Below are positions 32,310 to 42,678 of a stretch of DNA of 64,000 bases, piece by piece. The translations under genes were made by a program, and so were the position numbers. The notes beneath the pieces were generated by a model. The model saw only the letters and a list, made by a program, of their open reading frames with translations. It did not search any database and was not told the DNA's origin. Origin of the DNA: Massarina eburnea CBS 473.64 (lineage: Eukaryota > Ascomycota > Dothideomycetes > Pleosporales > Massarinaceae). Positions within the stretch are counted from its first letter, which is position 1. Each line of letters begins with the position of its first letter. The DNA lies in assembly GCA_010093635.1 (NCBI GenBank), contig MU006797.1:283267-347266 (forward strand). Direction: 5' to 3'.

Positions 32310-35034
32310 ATGCCTCCCAAAACGCCTCTGCGCGTAGGCGTAATCGGTCCAGCCGGATTCGGTGGTTCATACCTCACAGTCGAGCTCCTCAACCGCGGCC
32401 ACACCGTGATAGGAATATCCCGAAACCCGCAAAAGATCGGACAACACGCCCACTACTCGCCCCGACCCACCGACATCGACACCGTAACCATACCCCAACT
32501 CGCGGAGCAATTCTCAGACATCGACGTCCTAGTTTCAGAATACGGACCCCATACCAGTGGCGCCGACGCGCTATTATACAGTGAGTGAGCCAGCACCTCG
32601 CAACCCGCTCCCCCCACATATACAAGGGTGGAGCATGAACGGGTTGCCCCCTCCCCCTGTCGCCCTTAGCGTCTTGGCCGAAAAGACGGCCGATTTCTCA
32701 ACTCTCTGAGAGTCAATTTTGACGATTTCTGTACGATTTCGAGCTCAATTCTGCTGATTTTTGAAGTTGATAGTAGGAAGGATAGTCAAATTGATCAATA
32801 GACGCGTAGAAATGGGCGTTTTAGCTCGGATCAACTGTTGATCCGGCCGTGCTGACGTAGGATTGTTGTGATTCCAAGAAGACGCGTGATTTCTTAACAC
32901 TCTCTGTACCCTCACTGCCTCTGTACACGTTTAGTTATTGTACAAGCTTGTTGTTACTATCATGCCTTCCTTACACCGACACCAAATACGCCCTCGCGAC
33001 AAGGCTATTGCTTCTACAGAGAAAAACGGACGCCTTACCTATCGTCAACGTCTTCAAGTCAAAACTCTACACACATATGCTGGGTACTCTTATACTCAAT
33101 TGTACGAACTATTTCAAATACCTCGCTCTACTGTACGCCATATATGCAGTACAGAAGGCACGCCAAAGAAGCCTCCAGGCAGGCCACCAATACTTGATAC
33201 ACCGAAAAGACGCCGCCTTGTACAACGCGCTACTATCGACGCGTACCATCGGCGATTATCCTATCTCGAGATAGCTCAATTGGAGGGCATATCTGCTTGT
33301 AAGCGTACTTTGTACGCAGCCTTCGAAAAGGAGCAGTATCACCGACGCGTCGCCACCGAAAAACCACTTCTTACGGAGAAACACAAAAAGGATCGATTAG
33401 AGTGGGCTGAACAACACGTGAATTGGACTCCAGCTCAGTGGTCTCATGTTATATGGACTGATGAGTGCTCTATCAAGTGTGGAGCCTTTGGGCAGGTCTG
33501 GGTTACGCGTACGCCAGAGGAGAAGTACTTGCCGTCTTGTTGCGTACCTAAGTTTCGAGGCTATTCAGCGTGTATGATATGGGGTTGTATAACAAGCGCG
33601 TCTAAAGGTCCTGTTGTTGTTTTTCAAAAGGATTGGGGTAACGTCAACGGTGAACTGTACAGGGAAAGGATTGTACCTGTTATTGAGGCCTTCAAAGGTA
33701 CTATAACAGCACCGATTCTGATGGAGGATGGAGCTTCATCCCATACGGCAAAGGATACACGCGCTCTTCACAATCACCTTGGCACTGTACGCATGAAATG
33801 GCCTGCCAATTCACCTGACCTTAACCCTATCGAGAACGTTTGGCGGTTGTTGAAGTATCGAATTGGTAAACACTTTCCGAAGACTGAGGCAGAGGTACGG
33901 GCGATAGCAGAGGCAGAATGGGCTAAACTACAGGTTTCTGACTTCGAGAAATACGTCAGTAACATGAGGGAACGGTGCCAGGCAGTAATTGACGCCAAAG
34001 GAGGCCATACTAAGTGGTAGTTGTGGGAAATATGCCGTCTTTCTAGAATCGGGCAGCGTTTTAGTCAATTCTGAGGCACTTATGTGCGCCAAGACCTCCG
34101 GAACAACCATTAATCCGCGCCAAAAGGCCTATTTAGAGTAGTCTATTGATCAATTTGACTATCCTTCCTACTATCAACTTCAAAATCGAACTCAAAACCA
34201 TCAAAAACCGTCAAAATTGACTCTCAGAGAGTTGAGAAATCGGCCGTCTTTTCGGCCAAGACGCTAAGGGCGACAGGGGGAGGGGGCAACCCGTTCATGC
34301 TCCACCCTTGTACAAATACCCTAATTTACCAAACCCCCGCAGTGCCATTCATCGAAACCGTACGAAAAATGATCCTCGCAGTCAAAACCTCGACAGTGAA
34401 ATACTTCATCTTCGTCGGCGGCGCCGGATCGCTCCACGTACCCGGAACCCAAGAATGCTGCGTCGACCACCCAGATTTCTTCCTCTCCTACCGGCGCGCC
34501 ATCGCCACCTCCGAAGCTCACATATCCTACATGGAGCAGCGCCTCGGCATCATAGGTACCGCGCTACGCACCTACCGCGACGCGCGGGCCGCAGAGTGCG
34601 AATCCCGCGCTACCGAGGCCCAGATGCGGACTATTGCGGACTATGAAGCGAGTATCAAGCGGAAGGATCAGGCGAGTGATTTTATTAAGGCGGGGAGGAC
34701 GGCGTATATGTTTTTCGATGGGAATACGTCGTTTCGGTGGAGTTTTGTGTCGCCGTCGGCTTTGTATCGGCCGGGGAGACGTACGGGGAGGTATGAGGTT
34801 AGTGTTGATGAGGCTGTGCTTGTTGGGGAGAGGAGGGTGGGGGAGAGTTTGTTTGAGGGGAGGTTGACGGGGATTAGTGTCGCGGATATGGCGGTTGCGA
34901 TTGCGGATGAAGTGGAGGAGGGCGGGTTGGTGGGGAAGCATTGGAGTGCTTGGGGGGATATTAGTGAGGATGTTCCTGGTAAGGCTTATTTGACTTTGGG
35001 AGAGGTGGAGGGAGGGAGGGGGGTAGATGAGTAA
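32310..35034 (+). CDS. YwnB-like NAD(P)-binding oxidoreductase, intron occupied by a transposon
   Basis: Two exons, 32310-32580 and 34343-35034, give 320 residues. The N-terminus has the Rossmann motif VGVIGPAGFGGS (G13, G16, G19) and VIGISRNPQKIG. The second exon continues with MPFIETVRKMILAVK, YFIFVGGAGSLHVPG and FSFVSPSALYRPGRRTGRYEV-like sequence, which closely parallels bacterial YwnB-type NAD(P)H-binding proteins. Donor GTGAGT at 32581 and acceptor CAG at 34340-34342 give matching phase (1 + 2). The intron is 1762 nt long only because a Tc1/mariner element is inserted in it; without the element and one TA it would be 72 nt. The exons carry no damage. Whether the long intron is still spliced is unknown. 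The exact reaction is unknown; a role as reductase or isomerase in the cluster is conjecture. Confidence 0.8.
32623..32803. repeat. Left terminal inverted repeat of the transposon
   Basis: Positions 32623-32723 match the right end perfectly as an inverted repeat. After a diverged spacer, the block ending at 32803 (about 41 bp, starting GAAGTTGATAG) matches again. Confidence 0.92.
32938..34020 (+). CDS. Tc1-like transposase, DD34E
   Basis: An uninterrupted frame of 360 codons starts MYKLVVTIMPSLHRHQ; an internal ATG at 32962 is also plausible. The N-terminal half holds helix-turn-helix-like segments (YTQLYELFQIPRSTVRHI and LSYLEIAQLEGI) with a GRPP linker between them, as in Tc1-family paired-type DNA-binding regions. 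The DDE catalytic domain has D175 in WTDECS, D264 in MEDGASSHTA and E299 in NSPDLNPIENVW, with exactly 34 residues between the second Asp and the Glu. This spacing is that of Tc1-like rather than pogo/Fot1-type elements. All catalytic residues are present and no stop or frameshift is visible, so the transposase may be active. Confidence 0.95.
   Translation: MYKLVVTIMPSLHRHQIRPRDKAIASTEKNGRLTYRQRLQVKTLHTYAGYSYTQLYELFQIPRSTVRHICSTEGTPKKPPGRPPILDTPKRRRLVQRATIDAYHRRLSYLEIAQLEGISACKRTLYAAFEKEQYHRRVATEKPLLTEKHKKDRLEWAEQHVNWTPAQWSHVIWTDECSIKCGAFGQVWVTRTPEEKYLPSCCVPKFRGYSACMIWGCITSASKGPVVVFQKDWGNVNGELYRERIVPVIEAFKGTITAPILMEDGASSHTAKDTRALHNHLGTVRMKWPANSPDLNPIENVWRLLKYRIGKHFPKTEAEVRAIAEAEWAKLQVSDFEKYVSNMRERCQAVIDAKGGHTKW
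34141..34310. repeat. Right terminal inverted repeat of the transposon
   Basis: Positions 34210-34310 are the exact reverse complement of the left outer 101 bp. The inner block from 34141 (starting GTCTATTGATC) pairs with the left inner block. Confidence 0.92.
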
Positions 35035-35158
35035 GGGGGGTGGTGGAGTGATGGGATGGATGACAGCTTAGATTTACGCCAAATGCTACGCTAAACAAAC
35101 AAAATCAACATGAAAATAAAGGTTTTGGTCGCTCATCGGTTTTTCAAAGGCTTTCCGC

Positions 35159-36862
35159 TTATATCTCCATCTCCTTTAGATCTTCGGCAACTTTGAAAGG
35201 CGCCTCTGTCTTACTCTTGACTTCTTCAACTGTGACACCCTTCGCCACCTCCTTCAACGTCAAGCCCTCCAGTGGATGTACATCAAATACCGCTAGGTCT
35301 GTGATGATTGTTGAAACGCACTTCTGGCCGGTCAGAGGGAATGAGCATTGGTTGAGGATCTTGGGTCCGCCTTTCTTGTCTGTGTGTTCCATGGTTATGA
35401 CGACTTTGGTTTGTGAGGGGTTGGCTACGAGGTCCATTGCGCCGCCGATACCTTTGACTTTACCGGGAAGCATGAAGTTTGCAAGATCTGTTACAAGAAT
35501 TGTCAGTAAATGCGAGCCAGGTTCATGGAATGGGAAGGATGGATAAACGTACCTCCGAACTGGTTGACTTGCATGGCGCCCAACATCGCGACATCAATCC
35601 TGCCAGATCTGATCATGCCAAAGCTCTCATGGCTTCCAAAAGTCGCCGCTCCCTTGATCAACGTCACCGTCTCTTTTCCAGCGTTGATCAGATCCGGGTC
35701 TTCCTCTCCAGGCCTCGGGTATCCGCCCATACCCAAGATACCGTTCTCGGATTCGAGTATGATCTCCACGCCTTGGGGAAGGAAAGCTGGGGCCGCGAGG
35801 GGCATGCCGATGCCAAGGTTGACGTACATGCCGTCTTTGAGTTCCTGTGCGGCGCGCTTGATGATGCGTTCACGCTTTTGTGCTGCTTCTGACGAGCCTA
35901 TGCAAGATCAGTTTGCAGCAAATATAGGCTGATGTGAGATACGTACCACCCTCTAGGATAGCCTTCTTCTGCTCCTCCGGGTCCTTGTAATGCACCAGCC
36001 TCTCAATTTTCTTTCCCTCGGTACTCTTGATCACCCTCTTCACGTATATGCCTTGTAGATGGATATCCTCGGCCGCAATCTCGTCAACAATCTCATCGGC
36101 CTCCACGATGGTCAATTTCGCGTTCTTGCCCATGGCCTCGTTGAAGTTATTTTGTGCTTTGCGGAACGTGCAATTGCCTAGCCGGTCGGCTTTCGCGACC
36201 TTGACGAAGGCATAGTCGCCGAAGATGGCTTCTTCCATTACGTAGGCTTTGCCGTTGAATTCGCGGGTTTCTTTCGGAGGTGCCATTTTAGCGATGGTGC
36301 CGTCGGTGTTGTAGCGAACAGGGAGTTCGCCAGTTTGTACTGTCCATGATGTCAGTTTCTCAAGCCTTTCGATTCTAGTCCTTGATAATTACATACCTAT
36401 CGTCCCATACGCAGCAGGCGTATAAAAAGCCGGCACGCCCGCAGCCCCTGCAGCACACTTCTCCGCAATCGTACCCTGAGGGGTCAATTCCAAGTCCAAT
36501 TGCCCCTTCAAGTACATGCCCTCAAAAGTCTTGTTGTCTCCAATATAACTCGCAATCATCTTGCCAATCTGCTTCGTATCCAGCCACTGGCCGAGACCCA
36601 CACCAGGCATACCCGCATTGTTGCTGACGACTGTGAAGTTGGAGAGGTCTGAGCGGTCGCGCACAGCGTTGATGAGTGTATTTGGTACGCCCGAGAAGCC
36701 GAAACCGCCGACAAGGACTGTGGTGCTGGACTTCATGTCTTTGATGGCATCTTGGGCGGAGGGGTAGATTTTGTTAATCGCGGCGCGGGTCGCGGTGCTC
36801 GAGAAGAAGCGCATAGCTGGCGCGCTGCGGCGGGCCGCGAAAAGGAATGTTCGTTGCATCAT
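35159..36862 (-). CDS. SCOT-type family I CoA-transferase (3-oxoacid / candidate 3-oxoadipate), mitochondrial
   Basis: Four exons (36862-36397, 36339-35947, 35897-35553, 35487-35159) give 510 residues with both CoA-transferase domains fused, as in eukaryotic succinyl-CoA:3-ketoacid CoA-transferase. The N-terminus MMQRTFLFAARRSAPAMRFFS is a mitochondrial presequence. Domain A has VGGFGFSGVPNTLI; domain B has the catalytic Glu (E337) in LESENGILGMGGYP, followed by GEEDPDLINAGKETVT. The enzyme moves CoA from succinyl-CoA to a 3-oxoacid. Next to a maleylacetate-reductase-like gene and a thiolase, 3-oxoadipate is a likely acceptor, though acetoacetate use cannot be excluded by sequence. GTGGGG (as CCCCACAC) lies at 37089-37096 upstream. 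Confidence 0.92.
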
Positions 36863-37484
36863 GATGGGTAGAAAATGGGTATCGTGACGGTTCGTAAAGC
36901 TCCCAAGGTCGTACACTTAATCCACAAAACTTCGATAGGAAACGTTTAGCAACCCCCTTTCAAGAATACTGAAGTTCCCGAAGCTGCAATGTCTTAGTAT
37001 CAAGCTCCCCGCAACTTCTCGGCCCTCAATGCACAGTGAAAGTATGGGAATGACAGCTGTGAACTTTCTGGATGTGGAGTATGAAGTTCCCCACACGACG
37101 TTTTGAGAGCTTGCAGGATGCCGCTAGACGGCATTTAGCATACCGAATCAGCTGCCGTGCCGAAGCCGGTGGAGTTTCGGATGCATTGGGAGCTCCACAA
37201 AACCCCATGGATAAAGTCTCATCCGCCGGATAAGCGCTCTCGATACTTTGACGAATCCTTTGCCGTGCTTGAGTAGCTTGAATGGCGGAAACATATCCAA
37301 CCAAATAAGGATGCTGAAGACATTTCCGTGCTTGTATGGGAGGATGATCGGATTTGCACAAGGGTTAAGCGATTTGATATCACGATGACTGAGGGGGAGA
37401 AAGCAGGGGGGTGATGGATAGTCAGACGTTCTGTGTAGACTATATGATGTTCTTGACATATGCGTACAAAACGGTCACAGGAAG
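36863..37484. promoter_or_regulatory. Upstream region of the CoA-transferase gene
   Basis: The region between two minus-strand genes. It holds CCCCACAC at 37089-37096, about 230 bp upstream of the CoA-transferase start. Two frames of about 100 codons inside show no conserved motif. Confidence 0.5.
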
Positions 37485-38939
37485 CTAGTATAGACCGCGG
37501 ACGATTTCCTTGACTGTGAACTCATTAGCTCGGGGTCTTTTAGTGCCGTGTCTCCGGATAGGTAACTCACGGCTGGCAAAGTCCTTGTGCTGGCTGGACA
37601 ACGCCCGGCCTGCAATCGCCTCCACCTCTGCATCGCCGGTCGGAACTTTGTACTTCGGAAAAGTTAGCGGAATACAGGAAGAAGTACAATCTACACATAC
37701 TGCAGTCAAGGTCGTCTTGTGCCCTAGTTTCTCGACTAGCTCGGCAATGGCGTCTCCAACAACATGCGCGTCCTTCTCATCACTTCCGGCGCTCTGCTTC
37801 CCGATATATGGAATGATTCTCGCAATCTGTTTGGCTTCCTCCGGGTTGGATGCCTTGAGGTGTACGGTAGGTGACAAGCTCAAGCAGCTAGTAATTCCGT
37901 GCGGGATGGCATAGGTGGCACCGATGGAATGGCCAATGCTATGGCTGAGGCCGACGCCTCCGGTGTAAAGGAAAGGGAAGAGTGAAGAGTAGCAAGCAAG
38001 AAAGAGCTTTGTGCGTACGTCGGCATCGTCTGGGTTCTCTTTCGATTGAGGTAGGTAGGTGAAGAGGTCCTTGATGGCTTCCAAGCTCATGCGCTTGGTT
38101 GGTATCTCAGAGGCTAGAGGGTGATACATGAGCTCGACAGCATGGTCTAGCGAGCGGATCTTGAATCATTCAGCAAAAAATTTAAATGAAAGAGAACAAA
38201 TATGGAAGACTCACTCCGGTGCTCGTCCATAGGGATAGTGGTGTGTGCACGGCGATTTCTCCGTCGTACACGACAGCTAGCGATATCAGCCAAACCCGAG
38301 AAAATAGTTTCTGTTGCCTTACCTTTGGGGACAAGTTCAGGGCTGCTCACGGCAATCTTGTGTTTGTCCTCGGTCGTAAACCCGGCATTCTGAGTGGTCT
38401 CGGCGACACTCAACGTTGTAGGTACAGCAATACTTGGTATCCATTTCCCAGTCTCCTCGTGAATGTTGTATGCAATAGCTTTGGCAGAGTCGATAGGCGA
38501 ACCCCCTCCAATTGATATCAGAACGTCGCATCCGGACTTTGCCATCAGAGCAGTGGCTTCTTTGATGTCGCCGATCGGCCTATCCTAAGTCAGTGCTTGA
38601 AAATAGAAATCCAAATTTGCACTAACGCATGTTGGCCTATCTTGCTAAACGTACCCCCGTGCACAGATCCCAAGCTCTTCTCAATGTTCTTGATGACTGG
38701 GGTCTTCTCATAGAGGGAACGTCCGGTGATGATGAAGGCCTTGGTCCCGCCGAGCTCCGTCACGACGTCCGACAGCTGGTTGCTTGTGCCTACAAAGTAC
38801 ATCCCATCAGCTCCTGCCATCCTCATGACCTTTTAACCATACCTTTTCCATAAATCATGAGCTTGATCGGAGAAGCGCGGTAGACGCCCTTGACAGAGGA
38901 GTCAATGCTGCCATTCTGATACTTGCTTGGGAGAGTCAT
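37485..38939 (-). CDS. Iron-type alcohol dehydrogenase, maleylacetate-reductase-like
   Basis: Seven exons (38939-38843, 38789-38627, 38579-38323, 38276-38215, 38159-37701, 37652-37571, 37513-37485) give 382 residues, the usual size of maleylacetate reductases. All phases agree; the last exon codes only eight residues and the stop. SIGGGSPIDSAKAIAY is the nucleotide-binding loop and PTTLSVAETTQNAGFTT matches the reductase group (PTTxxGSE-like position). H199, H266, H270 and H280 (HAVE, GLSHSIGHSIGA, IPHG) correspond to the metal region; part of the usual Fe ligands may be altered, as in maleylacetate reductases that do not need iron. The expected reaction is NAD(P)H-dependent reduction of maleylacetate to 3-oxoadipate. 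It shares a short divergent promoter with the thiolase. A different Fe-ADH activity is possible. Confidence 0.8.
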
Positions 38940-39205
38940 TCTGAAACAATGCCGTTGAATGAAATCGAACAAAAACGGTGGTAAATGAAGTCTTTTCGCA
39001 TCGATCAAATTTCCATCTCCGTAATCTTCAAATAATCTGGTAGTGTCGCCGATGATTCGTCATAGAGGGGTAGCTCCGGTCCCGCCCCACATACTCTTGA
39101 GCCCCGCGATGCCTGCATCTTGAGGCGGCAGTTCCACAACATGGGATCAATTTACTCGAAGGATCATAAACATGTCTCGAATACACTCGATTTTGGGCTG
39201 TGAAG
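38940..39205. promoter_or_regulatory. Divergent promoter, maleylacetate-reductase-like / thiolase
   Basis: Only 266 bases separate the two outward-facing starts, suggesting joint regulation. CCCCACAT lies at 39085-39092. Confidence 0.65.
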
Positions 39206-40532
39206 ATGGCTGCGTTCAACAGAATTGCCCGCAATGTGTTGCAGAAGAGCCCGAATGATGTCGTGCTGTTGGCGGCGGTGAGATCACCGATCAATCGCAG
39301 CTTCAAGGGCGGGTATAAAGACTGCCATCCCGAGGATATTTTGATACCGGTAAGACACCATCTTATGGACGTTGAAGACTAAAAGCTAAACATGCGTAGG
39401 TGATGAAGGCAGCGGTACAGCGAGCACAGATTGACTACAAGGACGTCAACGACGCCATGATCGGGAACGTATTGGCAGAGTTGGGGTTCGCAAAGACTGG
39501 ACGTATGGCTCTGAATCACGCTGGGTTCCCGAATTCGACAACGTTCCATACAGTCAACAGACAATGCTCGAGCAGTCTGCAGGCCATCACCCACATCTCA
39601 CACGCGATCATGGTGGGACAGATTGACGTGGGGCTCGCTGGCGGTGTAGAGAACATGAGCAGAAACTACGGCTCGCGCGGTGTCCCCACAGATGTATCTC
39701 CGGCACTTCTAGGCTCGACGGTCAAGGACGCTCGAGATTGCCTCATGCCTATGGGCATCACATCAGAAAACGTGGCCCAGAGGTACAACGTCGACCGCAA
39801 GTCGCAGGACGAGTATGCGGTCCGCAGCCATGGGCGAGCAAGTGCTGCGCAGAAAGAAGGGCGTTTCGACTGGGAGATTGTGCCTGTCACGGTGCAGCGC
39901 ATGGATGAAACAACCGGCCAGCTGACGGGCTTCGAGGTCACCAAAGACGATGGTATCAGACATGGCCTCACATTTGACAAGGTTTCCACCTTGAAGCCAG
40001 TGTTTGGCGAAGACGGGAAGAGCACTGCAGGCAACTCGTGAGTGCCTCTCATGGGAGAAGAGAGGTCATGGCTAACTTCAGCTCCAGATCTCAGATCTCA
40101 GATGGTGCTTCCTCTACCATTCTAGCTCGGCGATCGTGGGCAGATGAGCGAGGACTGAAGCCACTTGGTCGCTTCGTCGGAACACAGGTCAGCGGATGCG
40201 CACCGGACGAGATGGGCATTGGACCAATCCTGGCCATCCCGTCTCTGCTAAAATACACCGGTACTGAGCTGAAGGACATTGACATTATCGAGCTGAACGA
40301 GGCCTTCGCAAGCCAGACATTGGCCTGCATACGATCTTTGGGACTCGACGAAGAGAAAGTGAATCCAAATGGTGGGGCCATTGCTCTAGGCCATCCCACA
40401 GGCGCAACTGGGGCTCGTCAAACAGCGACGCTCTTTGCCGAGCTGCGGAGACAGGATAAGGAGCTAGGCGTCGTGAGCATGTGTGCCAGCACTGGCCAAG
40501 GCGTTGCGTCCTTGTTCATCCGAGAAGTGTAG
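39206..40532 (+). CDS. Acetyl-CoA acyltransferase (thiolase), candidate 3-oxoadipyl-CoA thiolase
   Basis: Three exons (39206-39349, 39400-40037, 40088-40532) give 408 residues. The acceptor before 40088 is preferred over one at 40081 because it restores GNSSQISDGAS, the family motif. The active-site residues are C104 in NRQCSSSLQ, H363 in GGAIALGHPTGATGARQ and C393 in MCASTGQG. The enzyme splits a 3-oxoacyl-CoA with CoA. Between the reductase and the lyase, 3-oxoadipyl-CoA is the likely substrate, giving acetyl-CoA and succinyl-CoA. The N-terminus FNRIARNVLQKS is similar to, but not a perfect match for, a peroxisomal PTS2, so the location (peroxisome or mitochondrion) is open. Confidence 0.9.
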
Positions 40533-40841
40533 CCATCAGCGTTGCGATAGAAAAAACAATTGCCCTCTTGAAGCTGGTGAAAATGTGAAGACATGGGAGC
40601 GCGACAAACCGAGCGCGAATCCGACACGCTACGGGACGGTCACGTGCATTCTAACCCCTTTCGGGTCGCTAGTTGATGGTCCGGGTCCTTGTTGAGCTTC
40701 CCCACACTCCGCCGCATTTCCCGTCTGGTCCCACGTTGCAACAATAACCATTGTGGATTTCTTAATTGTCCTCGCATTTGCTTTTCGTTTGCGTAATTGC
40801 TGTGTCAATTGAGTCTTTTTGTTTTGCAATTGAGCTTCATC
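40533..40841. promoter_or_regulatory. Upstream region of the PcaB-like lyase gene
   Basis: 309 bases between two plus-strand genes. CCCCACAC (core GTGGGG) lies at 40700-40707, about 140 bp before the start codon. Confidence 0.5.
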
Positions 40842-42272
40842 ATGTTTCTCCTTCGCCGCGCCCCCATCCGTGCTATTCCCAAACTTGCCACTTTTCAAAC
40901 GCTGCAGCGTCGACATCTGGGCAGCGTAAGCGCAATTGATTCCGCCATCTTCAGGACTCTTTTTGGCACCGACGAAATCCGCAGCGTTTTTGATGACAAG
41001 GCCTACTTGAACCGATGCGTGGACGCGGAAACGGCATTGGCACGAGCACAGTCAAAATGCAAGGTCATTCCGTCCCATATCGGGGATCTTGTGACATCGA
41101 AATCCCAAGGCGCTGAACTGGACTATGAAAGGTTACGACAGGAAACAGAAATAGTTGGCTATCCCATTTTCCCACTGGTACGGCAATTGTCAGCATTGGT
41201 TGGAGAAGAAGCCGGTCGCTACGTGCATTGGGGAGCAACTACGCAAGATATCATGGACCTCGCGAGTGTTTTACAAATGAAGCAAGGGCTAGAGATTGTG
41301 GAGAGAACACTGCGATCCGTCATCAAAAACCTCGAGTTCCTTTCGAAAAAGCACCGCGACACACCAATGGCTGGACGTACACATTTGCAGCATGCACTGC
41401 CCATAACTTTTGGTCACAAGTGTGCCATCTGGCTATCTGGATTCCAGCGCCATCTCGAGCGTCTTGAGCAGCTCAAGTCTCGCACGCTCATGGTGCAATT
41501 TGGCGGTGCGGCAGGCTCGTTGGCTTCTTTGGGGTCGGGCGATGATGGTATTCGGGTTCGCAAGGAGATGGCCAAAGACCTTGGACTTACCGACCCTCCA
41601 ATCACCTGGCACGTTGCACGAGATGGCGTCGCTGAGATCACCAACTTTCTTGCGCTTGTAGGCGGCAGTTTGGGCAAGATTGCGCTGGACATTATCATAA
41701 TGTCGTCCAACGAGCTTTCTGAAGTCTCCGAGCCTTTTGTCCCACATCGTGGAGCTTCTTCCACAATGCCACAAAAGCGGAACCCCATCTCAAGCGAGGT
41801 CATCCTGGCTGCCTCGAAGATCTTGCGGTCAAACGCGGGCCTCGTTCTCGATGGCATGGTCGCCGATTTTGAGCGAGCTTCCGGACCGTGGCACCTGGAA
41901 TGGGTGGCAGTCCCCGAAAGTTTTGTCATTGCCGTCGGCGCTCTCTATCAGGCCGACTTTGCGCTTTCCGGCCTCGTTGTAAACTCCAAGGCGATGCTCG
42001 ACAATCTTTACTCCACTCGAGGTCTTATCGTAGCCGAAGCGGTGATGATGGGGCTCGCTCCACATGTGGGACGCCAAAAAGCCCACGACGTCGTGTACGA
42101 AGCATGCAAAGAGAGCATTGAGAACAACACCAGCTTACTCGAAGCTCTCCGAACGCGCGAAGAAATCACCGCCAAGATATCAGACGAGCAACTCAGCTCG
42201 CTATGTGATGCCAAAAACTATCTAGGATCTTGTGGCCTGATGGTCGACGAGGTTCTCGCCCGATCTTCGTAG
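40842..42272 (+). CDS. PcaB-like lyase of the fumarase/aspartase superfamily, mitochondrial
   Basis: A single exon of 476 codons. The start MFLLRRAPIRAIPKLATFQTLQRR is an Arg-rich, acid-free mitochondrial presequence; the frame is open 15 codons further upstream. The body has the three conserved regions of the superfamily: HWGATTQDIMD, GRTHLQHALPITFG and the signature loop ASSTMPQKRNP at residues 305-315, which carries the catalytic Ser. It most resembles bacterial-type 3-carboxy-cis,cis-muconate cycloisomerase and adenylosuccinate-lyase relatives. Fungal 3-carboxymuconate cyclases of the protocatechuate branch are normally an unrelated beta-propeller, so this gene suggests either a bacterial-type cyclisation or a different elimination reaction. 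The lack of introns, unlike its neighbours, would fit acquisition by transfer but does not prove it. Confidence 0.85.
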   Translation: MFLLRRAPIRAIPKLATFQTLQRRHLGSVSAIDSAIFRTLFGTDEIRSVFDDKAYLNRCVDAETALARAQSKCKVIPSHIGDLVTSKSQGAELDYERLRQETEIVGYPIFPLVRQLSALVGEEAGRYVHWGATTQDIMDLASVLQMKQGLEIVERTLRSVIKNLEFLSKKHRDTPMAGRTHLQHALPITFGHKCAIWLSGFQRHLERLEQLKSRTLMVQFGGAAGSLASLGSGDDGIRVRKEMAKDLGLTDPPITWHVARDGVAEITNFLALVGGSLGKIALDIIIMSSNELSEVSEPFVPHRGASSTMPQKRNPISSEVILAASKILRSNAGLVLDGMVADFERASGPWHLEWVAVPESFVIAVGALYQADFALSGLVVNSKAMLDNLYSTRGLIVAEAVMMGLAPHVGRQKAHDVVYEACKESIENNTSLLEALRTREEITAKISDEQLSSLCDAKNYLGSCGLMVDEVLARSS

Positions 42273-42678
42273 TCAGCTCCATGTCTGGTCATAACACACT
42301 TCCTATATTGTAAATTGTTCTTGACCGACTATTTCCTGCGTAAATGTGAGAATGTCGGCGTTCATGTCAGCATGACCAGGATAGATAAATTTACTTTGGC
42401 ATACCCCCATCAAATACTGTCCGTTAACCCGGTTTCTCGTAATTAGGCTCAAGAACTTGGGACACCTTCTGCCTTACATCCAATACACTGTGCGAGGACC
42501 CCCCGCCACGTCCTGGAACACTACCAGTCCGCCCCACATCACATGCTCCACGTCAGCCAGCTACGGCACAGCTACGGCAGATCCAACGCTAGCTGTCCGG
42601 GAATGTGGATGGATCAATATAAGATTCGATCTCTTGTATTGACTGATACTGTTCATCCTCGACATTCACACCTACACC
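42273..42678. promoter_or_regulatory. Upstream region of the HGD-like dioxygenase gene
   Basis: 406 bases between two plus-strand genes. CCCCACAT lies at 42532-42539, about 140 bp before the start codon. Confidence 0.55.

Larger units (their letters stand above)
32623..34310 (+). mobile_element. Tc1/mariner DNA transposon, apparently complete
   Basis: The element is 1688 bp long and is flanked on both sides by TA (32621-32622 and 34311-34312), the target duplication of Tc1/mariner transposons. The outer 101 bp at each end are perfect inverted repeats (starting CAAGGGTGGAGC), and a second conserved inner block extends the inverted repeats to roughly 170-180 bp. Between them lies one intact transposase frame. 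The identity of the ends and absence of C-to-T decay indicate a recent insertion that escaped repeat-induced point mutation. It lies entirely within an intron of the YwnB-like gene, in the same orientation. Confidence 0.95.

Noticed and set aside
32310..35034. Transposon insertion destroying a gene
   Set aside because: The element lies wholly between a good donor and a good acceptor, and the exon phases match, so the gene is interrupted only in its intron.
36863..37484. Small genes between the CoA-transferase and the maleylacetate-reductase-like gene
   Set aside because: Frames of 103 and 111 codons lack conserved motifs; the region is better read as promoter and 3' sequence.
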